A stretch of DNA of 64,000 nucleotides from Thalassovita autumnalis (GCF_001458255.1 NZ_CYSB01000005.1:1-64000); one strand, 5' to 3'; counted from the first letter of the stretch, positions 45,707-55,336 are shown. Notes: generated by a model not told the origin, from the letters alone. Numbers and translations are program-made.

Positions 45707-46846
45707 ATGCAGATCAGAATGGATCGAGGACCGGAAGAAACGCCGGTTTGGTTCCGAAACGCCAGCGCTGTGATCACCGCACAGGAGGCCGGGGATGTGC
45801 CCACGGCCCTGGCCGCTGTGGACGCTGCTTTGGCGGCGGGCAAATGGGTTGCGGGCTACGCCTCTTATGAGCTGGGCTATGCGCTTGAGCCGCGTCTTGC
45901 CCCCCTGATGCCCGAAGGCCGGCACCTGCCCCTGCTGAGTTTTGGCATCTACGATACCCCGGTTGCCGCTGGACCTTTGCCCGTTGGCGGTGGCTTGCAG
46001 AATCTGCGTCCGCGTTGGGATGCCGCCCGATATCGCCGCGCCTTTGATGCTGTTCATGGCTTTATTGGCGCCGGAGATATCTATCAGGCCAACCTGACCT
46101 TTCCGATCGATGCGCGCGCTGAAGGTGGGGCGGAGGCGATCTATGGCAGCCTGATGGCGCAACAGCCGGTGGGCTACGGCGCCTTGGTGCTGCCCGACCG
46201 GGGACCGGCGATTCTATCACGTTCGCCCGAGTTGTTTTTCCGCACCTCGGTGGAGGGCGCGATTGAGACCCGCCCGATGAAAGGCACCCAGCCCCGCAGC
46301 GCGGATCCGGTTGAGGATCAGCGCAATCGCGATTTTCTGGCCACGGATGAGAAGAATCGGGCGGAAAATCTGATGATCGTGGACCTTTTGCGCAATGACA
46401 TCTCGCGGGTGGCTGAGGCGGGCAGCGTCAAGGTGCCGGAACTGTTTAAGGTCGAAAGCTATGCCACCGTGCATCAGATGGTTTCAAAGGTGGTGGCAGA
46501 ACTGCGCCCCGGCGTGACCCTGAGTGAGATTTTCACCGCGCTTTTTCCCTGTGGATCCATCACGGGCGCGCCGAAGCTGCGGTCAATGCAGATCCTGCGT
46601 GATCTGGAACCCTGGCCGCGTGACATCTACTGCGGCGCCATCGGCTGGGCCGCGCCAGACGGGCGGTCCGAATTTAACGTGGCCATTCGCACCGTGATGT
46701 TGGAGGGTGACGCGGCGCGGCTGAACGTGGGGGGCGGCGTCGTCTGGGACAGCACCGCCACATCAGAATATGAGGAAGCCCTATGGAAAAGCCGTTTTGC
46801 CCGGACGCGACAGGTCATTCCGCCCTCGATCCCACATGTCGCCTGA
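45707..46846 (+). CDS. pabB: Aminodeoxychorismate synthase component I
   Basis: A 379-residue chorismate-binding enzyme that, with a glutaminase partner, makes 4-amino-4-deoxychorismate for folate. The C-terminal part has the family blocks GDIYQANLTFPI, IETRPMKGTQPRS, EKNRAENLMIVDLLRNDISRV (in pieces), CGSITGAPKLRSMQI and NVGGGVVWDST. It overlaps the following pabC-like gene by 64 bases, so the C-terminus and the next N-terminus share DNA in different frames. A short anthranilate-synthase-like alternative is unlikely. Confidence 0.92.
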   Translation: MQIRMDRGPEETPVWFRNASAVITAQEAGDVPTALAAVDAALAAGKWVAGYASYELGYALEPRLAPLMPEGRHLPLLSFGIYDTPVAAGPLPVGGGLQNLRPRWDAARYRRAFDAVHGFIGAGDIYQANLTFPIDARAEGGAEAIYGSLMAQQPVGYGALVLPDRGPAILSRSPELFFRTSVEGAIETRPMKGTQPRSADPVEDQRNRDFLATDEKNRAENLMIVDLLRNDISRVAEAGSVKVPELFKVESYATVHQMVSKVVAELRPGVTLSEIFTALFPCGSITGAPKLRSMQILRDLEPWPRDIYCGAIGWAAPDGRSEFNVAIRTVMLEGDAARLNVGGGVVWDSTATSEYEEALWKSRFARTRQVIPPSIPHVA

Positions 46847-47445
46847 TTGAAACCTTCCGCTATGTGCCGGGGCAGGGGATTGCGCGGCGTGGATTGCACA
46901 TCGCTCGGCTTGCCACATCGGCTGAGGTGCTGGGGTTTGCGTTTGATAAGGCGGCGCTGATTGCGGAACTAGATGCCATTACTGGTGACGCGCCTTTGCG
47001 CTGCCGTCTGACCCTGGCGCAGGATGGCACGGTTGAGGTGACAACCGCCCCGATGCCGGACCCCTGGCGCATTGCGCGTTTTGTCATCTCTGACATACGC
47101 CTGCCCTCGCACGATCCGCTGCTGCGTTACAAAACCACCCGCCGGGATCTTTACGATCAGGCCCGCGCCGCACTGCCAGACGGTATCCATGAGGCGGTGA
47201 TGCTGAACGAACGGGGTGAGGTGTGTGAGGGCACGATCACCAATATTTCGATCACCACGCCCGACGGTGACCGCCTGACGCCGCCGCTGTCCTCAGGGTT
47301 GCTGGCGGGGGTTTATCGTCAAAGCCGCCTGAACAAAGGGTTGTTGCGGGAGGCCGTGCTGACCTTGTCGGATCTGGAAGCAGCCCGTTCGATCAACCTG
47401 ATCAATTCGCTGCGTGGCTCCACCCAAGCGGTCTGGCAGCGCTGA
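46783..47445 (+). CDS. Class IV aminotransferase, PabC-like (aminodeoxychorismate lyase)
   Basis: A 220-residue PLP enzyme, likely releasing pyruvate from aminodeoxychorismate to give 4-aminobenzoate. LLRYKTTRRDLYDQAR near residue 111 holds the PLP lysine, and EAVMLNERGEVCEGTITNISI near residue 140 (in pieces) is the class IV signature. ATG 46783, 64 bases inside pabB, has GAGGAAG before it. The first ~15 residues are not conserved, so a slightly later start cannot be excluded. D-amino-acid aminotransferase is a less likely alternative. Confidence 0.85.
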   Translation: MEKPFCPDATGHSALDPTCRLIETFRYVPGQGIARRGLHIARLATSAEVLGFAFDKAALIAELDAITGDAPLRCRLTLAQDGTVEVTTAPMPDPWRIARFVISDIRLPSHDPLLRYKTTRRDLYDQARAALPDGIHEAVMLNERGEVCEGTITNISITTPDGDRLTPPLSSGLLAGVYRQSRLNKGLLREAVLTLSDLEAARSINLINSLRGSTQAVWQR

Positions 47446-47487
47446 TGCGCTTGAAATTCTTTCTCAGCAGGCAATGTTAAAGGAAAT

Positions 47488-48192
47488 GTGACGACCTGTT
47501 ATCGTCCTTTTTCGCCTGAGGCCCTGATGAACCTGTTGACCGCGTCCCGCCCTGCCACCTTGCCCCGGCTTAAGGCGGAATTTGTGTTGTTCTATCTGAT
47601 CGCGCCGCTGCTGATCGCCTTGGTGTTGCCGCCGACAATGATGTTTGTGGCGTTGTTCACGCTGAATGCTGTGGGCTTGGCTTTGCTCAATGGCACCGAA
47701 GGGGTTGAATGGCGTGAATTGCTCGGCGGGTTTGATCAGCTTTACTTTGTGGAGTTGCTGGCCTTTGCCGGGGGCATGCTGATCCTGTGTCTGGCCGTGG
47801 TCTACACCGCCGCGCCCGACGCTGCTTTTCTGCTGCTGAGAACGGAACCCGGTCTGATGCTGGCCATCGCGATCTTTTATCCGATCGCCTCCGCCCTGCC
47901 GCAGGAGGTGGTGTTTCGCCCGCTCTATTTCCGCCGCTACGGCGCCTTCCTGCCCGGTGGCCGGGTCGGGCTGCTGCTGAATGCGGCGCTGTTTTCACTG
48001 GCACACCTGATGTATTGGAGCTGGGTCGTGGCGCTGATGACCTTTGCCGGTGGGGTGATTTTCGCCTGGGCCTATGAAGCGCGGCGGTCCTTTGCCTTGG
48101 CGGTGGTTCTGCATTCGCTGGCGGGGATCGTCATTTTTGCAGTGGGTTTGGGGATCTATTTCTACTCCGGCAACGTTCAGCGCCCGTTTTGA
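47488..48192 (+). CDS. CPBP-family intramembrane metalloprotease
   Basis: A 234-residue membrane protein with about seven hydrophobic segments. The Abi/CPBP motifs are PQEVVFRPLYFRR (the EExxxR motif, with Gln for the first Glu), FSLAHLMYW, and LHSLAG towards the end. Such proteins include CAAX-type prenyl endopeptidases and bacteriocin self-immunity factors; the substrate is unknown. The start is GTG 47488 (AAAGGAAAT upstream) or ATG 47527 (GAGGCCCTG). It stands between pabC and aspS. Confidence 0.8.
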   Translation: MTTCYRPFSPEALMNLLTASRPATLPRLKAEFVLFYLIAPLLIALVLPPTMMFVALFTLNAVGLALLNGTEGVEWRELLGGFDQLYFVELLAFAGGMLILCLAVVYTAAPDAAFLLLRTEPGLMLAIAIFYPIASALPQEVVFRPLYFRRYGAFLPGGRVGLLLNAALFSLAHLMYWSWVVALMTFAGGVIFAWAYEARRSFALAVVLHSLAGIVIFAVGLGIYFYSGNVQRPF

Positions 48193-48323
48193 GCGGCTTT
48201 GCCCCCACATTGCTTGACAACACGGTCGCAACCTAGTGTATCGGCCTTGATGAATTCCGTGTGCCTGTGGGCGCACCTTATCCGAATGTCCGAAGAGACG
48301 ACCCGATCACGAAAGGTCACACC

Positions 48324-50105
48324 ATGCACGCATATCGCAGCCATACCTGCGCTGAGCTGAACAAATCCAACGTGGACGAAACCGTCCGCCTGTCGGGCTG
48401 GGTCCACCGGGTCCGTGACCACGGCGGTCTGCTGTTTATCGACCTGCGCGACCATTATGGCATCACCCAGGTGATGGCTGACCCCGACAGCCCGGTGTTT
48501 GCCGAGCTGGAGAAGGTGCGTTCCGAATGGTGCATCAAGATCGAAGGCAACGTCATGGCACGTGACGAAAGCCTGGTGAACCCGGCGATCCCCACTGGTG
48601 AGATCGAAGTCTTCATCCGTGACCTTGAGGTGCTGGGCAAGGCTGATGAGCTGCCGCTGATGGTCTTTGGCGATCAGGAATACCCGGAAGAAACCCGCCT
48701 GAAGTACCGCTTCCTGGACCTGCGCCGCGACGTGATGCAGGAAAACATGAAGCTGCGCTCGGACGTTGTGCGCTCCATGCGGCAGCGCATGTGGGACAAT
48801 GATTTCCGCGAATACCAGACCCCGATCATCACTGCCTCCAGCCCTGAAGGGGCACGTGACTTCCTGGTGCCTTCGCGTCTGCATCCGGGCAAGTTCTACG
48901 CCCTGCCGCAGGCGCCGCAGCAGTTCAAACAGCTGATGATGGTGGCGGGTTACGACAAATACTTCCAGATCGCACCGTGCTTCCGTGACGAAGACCCGCG
49001 TGCCGACCGTTCGCCGACCGATTTCTACCAGCTGGACATGGAGATGTCCTTTGTCGAGCAGCAGGACGTCTTTGACACCATTGCGCCGGTTCTGGCGGGT
49101 GTGTTTGAAGAGTTCGGCGGCGGACGCAAGGTCGACAACCCCGCTGAATGGCCACAGATCAGCTACCGTGATGCGGCGCTGTGGTATGGCAGCGACAAAC
49201 CGGACCTGCGCAACCCGATCAAGATGCAGGTCGTGTCTGAGCACTTCCGTGGTTCGGGTTTTGCGATCTTTGCCAACCTGTTGGAAAACGAAGGCACTGA
49301 GATCCGTGCGATCCCGGCCCCGACCGGTGGCAGCCGCAAGTTCTGTGACCGCATGAACAAATTTGCCCAGGGCGAAGGCCTGCCGGGCATGGGCTACATC
49401 TTCTGGCGTGAAGGCGCTGACGGCATGGAAGCCGCCGGTCCGCTGGCCAAGAACATCGGCCCGGAGCGCACCGAGGCGATCCGCCAGCAGCTGGGTCTGG
49501 GTGTGGGCGACGCGGCCTTCTTCCTGGGCGGCAAGCCGAAAGCGTTTGAGGCAGTTGCCGGCCGCGCCCGCAATGTCATCGGCGAAGAGCTGGGCCTGAT
49601 CGACAAGGACCGCTTTGCCTTTGCCTGGATCGTGGACTTCCCGATCTATGAGCAGGACGAAGAGTCGGGCAAGATCGACTTTGAACACAACCCCTTCTCG
49701 ATGCCGCAGGGTGGCCTTGAGGCGCTGAACGGCGATCCGCTGCAGGTTCTGGGCTACCAGTACGATCTGGCCTGTAACGGCTATGAGCTGGTTTCGGGTG
49801 CGATCCGGAACCATAAGCCTGAGGTGATGCTGAAAGCCTTTGAACTGGCCGGCTACGGTGAAGACGAAGTGAAAGAGCGTTTTGGCGCCCTTTACAAGGC
49901 CTTCCAATACGGTGCCCCGCCGCACGGTGGCTGTGCCGCCGGTGTGGACCGCATCGTCATGCTGCTGGCTGATCAGCAGAACATCCGCGAAGTTGTGATG
50001 TTCCCGATGAACCAGCGGGCCGAAGATCTGATGATGAACGCGCCCTCTGATCCGACCAGCGATCAGCTGATGGAGCTGGGCCTGCGGGTGATCCCACAGG
50101 ACTGA
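48324..50105 (+). CDS. aspS: Aspartyl-tRNA synthetase
   Basis: A 593-residue class II synthetase. The N-terminal OB-fold anticodon domain ([23 protein letters not shown], in pieces) is followed by the catalytic core with motif 2 ([16 protein letters not shown]) and motif 3 ([14 protein letters not shown]), plus the GAD insertion. It charges tRNA-Asp, and possibly tRNA-Asn if the strain uses the indirect route. ATG 48324 follows AAAGGTC; a longer in-frame start is unsupported. Confidence 0.97.
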   Translation: MHAYRSHTCAELNKSNVDETVRLSGWVHRVRDHGGLLFIDLRDHYGITQVMADPDSPVFAELEKVRSEWCIKIEGNVMARDESLVNPAIPTGEIEVFIRDLEVLGKADELPLMVFGDQEYPEETRLKYRFLDLRRDVMQENMKLRSDVVRSMRQRMWDNDFREYQTPIITASSPEGARDFLVPSRLHPGKFYALPQAPQQFKQLMMVAGYDKYFQIAPCFRDEDPRADRSPTDFYQLDMEMSFVEQQDVFDTIAPVLAGVFEEFGGGRKVDNPAEWPQISYRDAALWYGSDKPDLRNPIKMQVVSEHFRGSGFAIFANLLENEGTEIRAIPAPTGGSRKFCDRMNKFAQGEGLPGMGYIFWREGADGMEAAGPLAKNIGPERTEAIRQQLGLGVGDAAFFLGGKPKAFEAVAGRARNVIGEELGLIDKDRFAFAWIVDFPIYEQDEESGKIDFEHNPFSMPQGGLEALNGDPLQVLGYQYDLACNGYELVSGAIRNHKPEVMLKAFELAGYGEDEVKERFGALYKAFQYGAPPHGGCAAGVDRIVMLLADQQNIREVVMFPMNQRAEDLMMNAPSDPTSDQLMELGLRVIPQD

Positions 50106-50127
50106 TCCTGACCAAATTGACACTATG

Positions 50128-50157
50128 AAAACCCGGTTGCCTAGACAGCCGGGTTTT
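50128..50157 (+). terminator. Terminator after aspS
   Basis: AAAACCCGG pairs with CCGGGTTTT over a 12-base loop, followed by further T residues. Confidence 0.88.
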
Positions 50158-50299
50158 TTCTTGTGCGCGGGCAGGGTGTTGCTCAGGATTCCGTAAGGAA
50201 ATGGCGGTATCTGGCCCGGTGGACGGGCAAACGGCGCGGCATTTGCAGTTGGGGCTGGAGCAGGACCGGACCGGGCTGGCAGCACTGAGGACCCTTGGG

Positions 50300-51706
50300 A
50301 TGACATTTGACCCCATCTTGGCGGAGAAACGATTTGGCTATGGCCTGTCGCCGCGGCCCGAATTGGCGCCGCCCCACTCGGTTGCCGAGATGCTGGCGCG
50401 GTTGCGATCTGCCGACCGTATGCTGGTGACCTTCCCGGTGGATGGCTTTGATCGGGTGCAGAAACGCGCCGCCACGGCCCAGAAGATCCAGCGCCAAATC
50501 CGGCAAGCCCGCAGCGCGGCGCAGAAGGCAGCGGCGGACAAGCGGCTGAAAACCCTGTTCAAGGCTGGCCGTCAGGCGGAACGCGCTTGGCTCTGGTCAG
50601 TGATGATGCGGCGGGTCTGGACGCGTGATGCGTTTCGCGAACGGCTGGTGGCCTTCTGGGGGGATCATTTCACCGCGCGTGGCAAAAACGGTGCCGTCAA
50701 ACGCGCAGCTGCGGCCTATGTCGACACTGCGATCCGGCCCTATCTGCTGGGCCGGTTTGAGGATCTGCTGATCGCTGCGGTCACCCATCCCCTGATGCTG
50801 CACTATCTGGATCAGATCCAATCCACCGGCCCCAACAGCCTGAAAGCACGGCGCAAAAACGGCCAGCTGGGCCTGAACGAAAACCTGGCCCGTGAGGTGC
50901 TGGAATTGCACACATTGGGCGTGGAGGGCACCTACAGCCAGCGCGATGTGCGCCAACTGGCGGAGCTGCTGACCGGTCTGACCGCCACGCCGCAAAAGGG
51001 CCGGGTGTTTCGTGCCGAATTGGCAGAACCCGGCGCGGAGGAGGTGCTGGGCCAGCTTTATGGCGGCGGACGGGCGCGGCTGCGCGACATCCATGCCGTG
51101 CTAAAGGATCTGGCCCGCCATCCCGCCACCGCCCGTCACATCGCCCAAAAACTTGCGGTGCATTTCATTTCGGATACGCCCCCGGCAGATCTGATTACCG
51201 CGCTGGAACGCGCCTATCTGGACAGCAAAGGCAATCTGCCCACCCTCTATGAGGTTTTGCTGAACCATCCCGCCGCAATGGATCCGGTGCTGCATAACAT
51301 CCGGCTGCCGGATGAGTTTGTGGCGGCGGCGATGCGGGCTTTGGCGGTGTCACCGGATCGCTATTACCAGCTGAAACGGGGCCGGCCGCGGGAACAGTTC
51401 ATCGTGCAGCTGTTTCAGCGTCCGATGGAGATCATGGGGCAGCCTTGGCTGTCGCCGCTTGGGCCGGACGGCTGGGAGGAGGGTGATGCCAATTGGTTAA
51501 CGCCGCAGGGCCTCACCAGCCGGTTGCACTGGGCGCTGAAAGCGCCGGAGCGTTTGACCGATGCATTGCCGGACCCTCGGATTCTGGTCACGGAAGCCCT
51601 TGGGGCAGAGGCGCCGCCTGCGGTGCGTTTTGCCGCCAGTGCCGCTGAGGACCGGCGCGAAGGGGTGGCCCTTGTGCTGGCCTCACCAGCGTTTCAGCGG
51701 AAGTGA
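50300..51706 (+). CDS. DUF1800 protein
   Basis: A 468-residue protein beginning MTFDPILAEKRFGYGLSPR, then the core RERLVAFWGDHFTARGKNG and NENLAREVLELHTLGVEG that define DUF1800. Its function is unknown; the family is often paired with DUF1501, as here. I prefer ATG 50300 over an in-frame ATG at 50201, because the family pattern starts here. There is no signal peptide, so it may be exported with its partner or stay in the cytosol. The DUF1501 gene begins 11 bases later. Confidence 0.85.
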   Translation: MTFDPILAEKRFGYGLSPRPELAPPHSVAEMLARLRSADRMLVTFPVDGFDRVQKRAATAQKIQRQIRQARSAAQKAAADKRLKTLFKAGRQAERAWLWSVMMRRVWTRDAFRERLVAFWGDHFTARGKNGAVKRAAAAYVDTAIRPYLLGRFEDLLIAAVTHPLMLHYLDQIQSTGPNSLKARRKNGQLGLNENLAREVLELHTLGVEGTYSQRDVRQLAELLTGLTATPQKGRVFRAELAEPGAEEVLGQLYGGGRARLRDIHAVLKDLARHPATARHIAQKLAVHFISDTPPADLITALERAYLDSKGNLPTLYEVLLNHPAAMDPVLHNIRLPDEFVAAAMRALAVSPDRYYQLKRGRPREQFIVQLFQRPMEIMGQPWLSPLGPDGWEEGDANWLTPQGLTSRLHWALKAPERLTDALPDPRILVTEALGAEAPPAVRFAASAAEDRREGVALVLASPAFQRK

Positions 51707-51716
51707 GGGGGAAGGG

Positions 51717-52952
51717 ATGAGCCAGAAAAACTGGAGCCGTCGCAGCGTTTTAAGCGCAGCCACCCTGCTGGGATGTTCCGCCGCCGCCAGCCCGCTGATC
51801 ACGCCGATCACCCTGGCCAGCGCGCCCTGGGATCACCGGCTGGTGGTCATTATCCTGCGCGGGGGCATGGATGGGCTGGACGTGCTGCGCCCGGTGGGGG
51901 ATCCGCACTATGCCGGGTTGCGCGCTGGCATGCTGCAAGGGGCGCAGCCGGGTTTGGATCTGGATGGGTTTTATCACATGCACCCTGCCTTGGCGCCGTT
52001 GATGCCGCTGTGGCGGCGCCAGCAGCTGGGATTTGTGCATGCGGTGTCGACCCCCTATCGCAACAAACGCAGCCATTTTGATGGCCAGGACCTGTTGGAA
52101 GCTGGCACTGCGGATCTGGCCCGGGGGGGGCGGGATGGCTGGCTGAACCGGATGTTGCAGGCAGAACAGGGGCTTAGCGGGCAGACGGCCTTTGCGGTGG
52201 GGCATGAAAACATGCTGCTGCTGCGCGGCGCGGCGGAGGTGGCGAACTGGTCACCTGATACCGCGCTGGCCCTCAGCCCACAGGGCACCCGTCTGGCAGA
52301 GTTGGTGATGCATGATGATCCGGCCTTTCACGATGCCTTTATGGAGGCGCAGGCGCTGATCACTGGCGGGGGCATGGAGCAGGGCATGGCGCATGATCTG
52401 CCCGAAATGGCGCCGGATATGGGGATGGTGATGGACAGCCAGACCAATGGCCGGCCCGCCGGGATCAAAGCGATCGCCGGTTTCGCGGCTGAACGGCTGT
52501 TGCAAGACACCCGGATCGCCGCCTTTTCCATTGGTGGCTGGGACACCCATCGCAATCAGGCCCGCGGCCTAAACTCGGCGCTGGATCAGCTGGCGCAGGC
52601 CATCCTGTCGCTGTATACCGGTCTGGGCGCAACCTGGCAGAAGACCGCCGTGCTGGCCGTCACCGAATTTGGCCGCACCGCGCGGATCAATGGCACCAAA
52701 GGCACCGATCACGGCACTGGCGGGGCGATGCTGTTGGCGGGGGGCGCCCTGCGGGGCGGCAAGGTCTACGGTCAATGGCCCGGCCTGTCTGAGGCGGATC
52801 TGTTTGACCGGCGCGACCTGATGCCGACGGGGGATGTGCGCGCCTATGCCGGGCGGATCATGCGGGACCTTTTTGGTCTGAACCGGGCGGTGATCGAGGG
52901 CAGCATTTTCCCCGGTCTGGATATGTCTGACACGCCGGATCTGCTGCTGTAG
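51717..52952 (+). CDS. DUF1501 protein with Tat signal
   Basis: A 411-residue protein. Residues 6-35 look like a twin-arginine signal (SRRSVLSAATLLGC...), and the rest has RGGMDGLDVL (residues about 48-57), HMHPALAPL, GWDTH near residue 282 and VLAVTEFGRTARINGTKGTDHGTGG (in pieces), typical of DUF1501 in the alkaline-phosphatase/sulfatase-like clan. The start follows GAGGGGGAAGGG. With DUF1800 it forms a two-gene unit; metal-dependent periplasmic hydrolysis is possible but unproven. Confidence 0.85.
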   Translation: MSQKNWSRRSVLSAATLLGCSAAASPLITPITLASAPWDHRLVVIILRGGMDGLDVLRPVGDPHYAGLRAGMLQGAQPGLDLDGFYHMHPALAPLMPLWRRQQLGFVHAVSTPYRNKRSHFDGQDLLEAGTADLARGGRDGWLNRMLQAEQGLSGQTAFAVGHENMLLLRGAAEVANWSPDTALALSPQGTRLAELVMHDDPAFHDAFMEAQALITGGGMEQGMAHDLPEMAPDMGMVMDSQTNGRPAGIKAIAGFAAERLLQDTRIAAFSIGGWDTHRNQARGLNSALDQLAQAILSLYTGLGATWQKTAVLAVTEFGRTARINGTKGTDHGTGGAMLLAGGALRGGKVYGQWPGLSEADLFDRRDLMPTGDVRAYAGRIMRDLFGLNRAVIEGSIFPGLDMSDTPDLLL

Positions 52953-53071
52953 CCAGTTTGCGCTGCTGGTCACGCCAGCGCGTGTTGGCGCGGGTTTGGC
53001 GGTTTCCTTTGTAGCGGTGGCCCGTTAGCGTGGCGTCAGACAAAGGACAGCCCGATGACAGGCCTCAGCAC

Positions 53072-53770
53072 ATGACAGACCTTAGCACATGGCAGGCCCC
53101 GCCTGCGCCCGGTGACATGCCCTTGCAAGGCCGCTACGCCCGGTTGGAACCGCTCTCGGCTGAGGCGCATGCGGCGCTGTTGTTCCGCGCCTTTGAGGGG
53201 CATGATGCGGTCTGGGATTACCTGCCTTATGGCCCGTTTCATTCGGCCGCCGCCTATCATCGTTGGGCCAAGGAAATGGCGAGGCAGGACGATCCCCATT
53301 TCTATGCGATCAAGGATCTGGAAACCGGGCAATACGGCGGTGTCGCCTCCTACCTCAGGATTTTCCCGGCGCTGGGCTCGATCGAATTGGGGCATATCAA
53401 CCTGTCGCCGCAGCTGCAGAAAACCCGCGCTGCGACCGAAGCCTTCTACCTCATCCTGAAGTGGGCGTTTGAGCATGGCTATCGTCGTTTCGAATGGAAA
53501 TGTGATGCAGGCAACATCGGTTCACGCCGGGCGGCGCAGCGGTTGGGGCTGAGTTATGAGGGCGTGTTCCGCCAGCATATGATCGTGAAGGGCAAAAACC
53601 GCGACACCGCCTGGTTTGCCGCCATCGATCAGGAATGGCCGGCGCTGCAGCAGGCCTTTGAGGTTTGGCTGGATCCCGGCAATTTCGATGCCGCCGGTCA
53701 GCAGAAGGAGAGCCTGGCCGATCTGACCCGTCTGGTGCGGGTGACCGGGGATCCGGCGCTTTTGCCCTAA
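53072..53770 (+). CDS. GNAT N-acetyltransferase, RimJ/RimL-like
   Basis: A 232-residue acetyltransferase. The substrate strand YARLEPLSAEAHAALLF is followed by WDYLPYGPF, GGVASYLRIFPALGSIELGHINL (in pieces) and the acetyl-CoA region QKTRAATEAFYLILKWAFE with GSRRAAQRLGLSYEG, a layout shared with RimJ/RimL and YjdJ-type enzymes. The target is unknown. ATG 53072 is the second of three ATG-led 17-base repeats (53055, 53072, 53089); only this one keeps the frame. It ends with a 4-base overlap with the convergent response-regulator gene. Confidence 0.82.
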   Translation: MTDLSTWQAPPAPGDMPLQGRYARLEPLSAEAHAALLFRAFEGHDAVWDYLPYGPFHSAAAYHRWAKEMARQDDPHFYAIKDLETGQYGGVASYLRIFPALGSIELGHINLSPQLQKTRAATEAFYLILKWAFEHGYRRFEWKCDAGNIGSRRAAQRLGLSYEGVFRQHMIVKGKNRDTAWFAAIDQEWPALQQAFEVWLDPGNFDAAGQQKESLADLTRLVRVTGDPALLP

Positions 53771-54483
53771 AACATGGGTGCCGCAGCCAGCCGTTTCTGC
53801 AGCAATCCGCGCAGGGCCAGCAATGCCTTATCCGGTGAGGCCCGGCGCATCCGAGTGATGCCCAGCGTTTGGCCGGCATCACGCACCGCACCGTCATTGG
53901 CGCTGCGGCCAAGACCGGTGAGAAACTGCGCCACATAGTCCAGCGTGCGTTCATCCGGCCGCCCGTCCAGCAGGCTGGCGGCGTGTTGCAGATCCTCATG
54001 GTAGCTGATCGGGTCAGGGGTGATCTCAGCCTCATTGACCAGACGCGGATCCATCGGGCGCTGTGCTGCGGGCAGGTGGTGCAGGATGGTTTCCTGAAAA
54101 CTGGCCAGTGACAGGATCGGTTTGGCCAGAAACCCGTCGGCCCCCTGTTCCAGACTGCGCTTTTCCATGCCGTCATCGCCGCTGATCGCCAGAATAACCT
54201 CAATCCTTGGGCTGTGACGGGACAGGCGGTGGATCAGATCCAGACCGCTGCCATCCGGCAGGCCCAGATCGATCAGGATCACGGTGGGGCAATAGACCTT
54301 CAGGTGCCGTTCTGCCGCGATCAGCGTATCGGCGCGGCGGATGCGGGCGCCACTGTGCAGGCACATCAGCCGCAGCGCTTCGCTGGTGAAACGGCTGTCT
54401 TCGACCACCAGTAGGGTCATGCCCAGCAGCGGGCGGGCGGGGGTCGGGTAACGGGCGGTATTGAAAAGCTCAGTGTCGTCCAT
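53767..54483 (-). CDS. Response regulator with receiver domain and unknown output
   Basis: A 238-residue protein. Residues about 22-135 are a receiver domain (VEDSRF, phosphoacceptor Asp72 in LIDLGLPDGSG, Lys121 in FLAKPI). The remaining ~100 residues, with DPRLVNEAEITPDPISYHEDLQ (in pieces) and GLLQKRLAAAPMF, match no output domain I know and have no visible DNA-binding motif. No histidine kinase is nearby. It has a strong ribosome site (AGGAGG). It may act by protein contact. Confidence 0.8.
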   Translation of the reverse strand: MDDTELFNTARYPTPARPLLGMTLLVVEDSRFTSEALRLMCLHSGARIRRADTLIAAERHLKVYCPTVILIDLGLPDGSGLDLIHRLSRHSPRIEVILAISGDDGMEKRSLEQGADGFLAKPILSLASFQETILHHLPAAQRPMDPRLVNEAEITPDPISYHEDLQHAASLLDGRPDERTLDYVAQFLTGLGRSANDGAVRDAGQTLGITRMRRASPDKALLALRGLLQKRLAAAPMF

Positions 54484-54629
54484 GACGCTTGTCCTCCTGA
54501 TCCGTCTACAATGACAACAAACAGGCTAAGAGCAGGTTAACGTCGCGGCTGCGTCCCTTAGCCGCTTGCGTGACCCCTCGACGCCGCGCATAAGAGCCCC
54601 ACTTAAAAGCCAAGCCAAAGGAGATCCCC

Positions 54630-55034
54630 ATGATTGGGCGTTTGAACCATGTCGCCATCGCCGTGCCTGACCTCGAAGCTGCCTCGGCGCAGTATCGTGA
54701 TGCTTTGGGGGCCACTGTTGGCGCGCCGCAGGATGAACCGGATCACGGGGTGACCGTTGTCTTTATCGAACTGCCAAACACCAAGATCGAACTTCTCTAC
54801 CCGCTTGGCGAGGACAGCCCGATCAACGGCTTCCTGGAGAAAAACCCCGCAGGCGGCATCCACCATGTGTGTTATGAAGTGGATGATATCATCGCCGCCC
54901 GCGATCATCTGAAAGAAACCGGCGCACGTGTGCTGGGCTCTGGTGAGCCCAAGATCGGCGCCCATGGCAAGCCCGTGTTGTTCCTGCATCCCAAGGACTT
55001 CAACGGCTGCCTCGTAGAATTGGAGCAAGTCTGA
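54630..55034 (+). CDS. mce: Methylmalonyl-CoA epimerase
   Basis: A 134-residue glyoxalase-fold enzyme that interconverts the (2R) and (2S) forms of methylmalonyl-CoA (and in this group probably ethylmalonyl-CoA). It has RLNHVAIAVPDLEAA at the start, metal ligands in IHHVCYEVDD and a Glu in LVELEQV at the end. The ribosome site is AAAGGAG. The stop overlaps the DUF1467 start by one base, a pairing common in this group. It fits the ethylmalonyl-CoA pathway with the dehydrogenase at 5287. Confidence 0.95.
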   Translation: MIGRLNHVAIAVPDLEAASAQYRDALGATVGAPQDEPDHGVTVVFIELPNTKIELLYPLGEDSPINGFLEKNPAGGIHHVCYEVDDIIAARDHLKETGARVLGSGEPKIGAHGKPVLFLHPKDFNGCLVELEQV

Positions 55035-55315
55035 TGGGCCCCACCTCGGCAATCGTCCTTTATGCAGTGATCTGGTTTATGACGCTTTTCATCGTCCTGC
55101 CGATCCGTTTGAAAACCCAAGGCGATGTCGGGGAGATCGTGCCCGGCACTCATGCCGGTGCACCTTATGAGACAAACCTCAAGAAAAAGGCCCTGATCAC
55201 CACCGTGATTGCGGCCGTTCTGTGGGGGATCATCGCCGGGATCATCCTGACCGAGACGATTACCGTGCGCGATCTGGATTGGTTCAACAAGATGAGCCAG
55301 CCGGATCTGAGCTGA
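55034..55315 (+). CDS. DUF1467 membrane protein
   Basis: A 93-residue protein with two membrane segments (about residues 5-22 and 53-78) and the conserved LFIVLPIRLKTQGDVGEIVPGTHAGAP (in pieces) that defines DUF1467. Function is unknown. It is translationally coupled to mce (TGATG overlap) and ended by a strong terminator, so the pair is one operon. Confidence 0.9.
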   Translation: MGPTSAIVLYAVIWFMTLFIVLPIRLKTQGDVGEIVPGTHAGAPYETNLKKKALITTVIAAVLWGIIAGIILTETITVRDLDWFNKMSQPDLS

Positions 55316-55336
55316 TCCACCCAAAGGGAAGATACG

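Noticed and set aside
48177-50306. A 700-codon minus-strand frame opposite aspS
   Set aside because: It is the reverse of a strongly conserved synthetase; no start signal or family pattern is visible.
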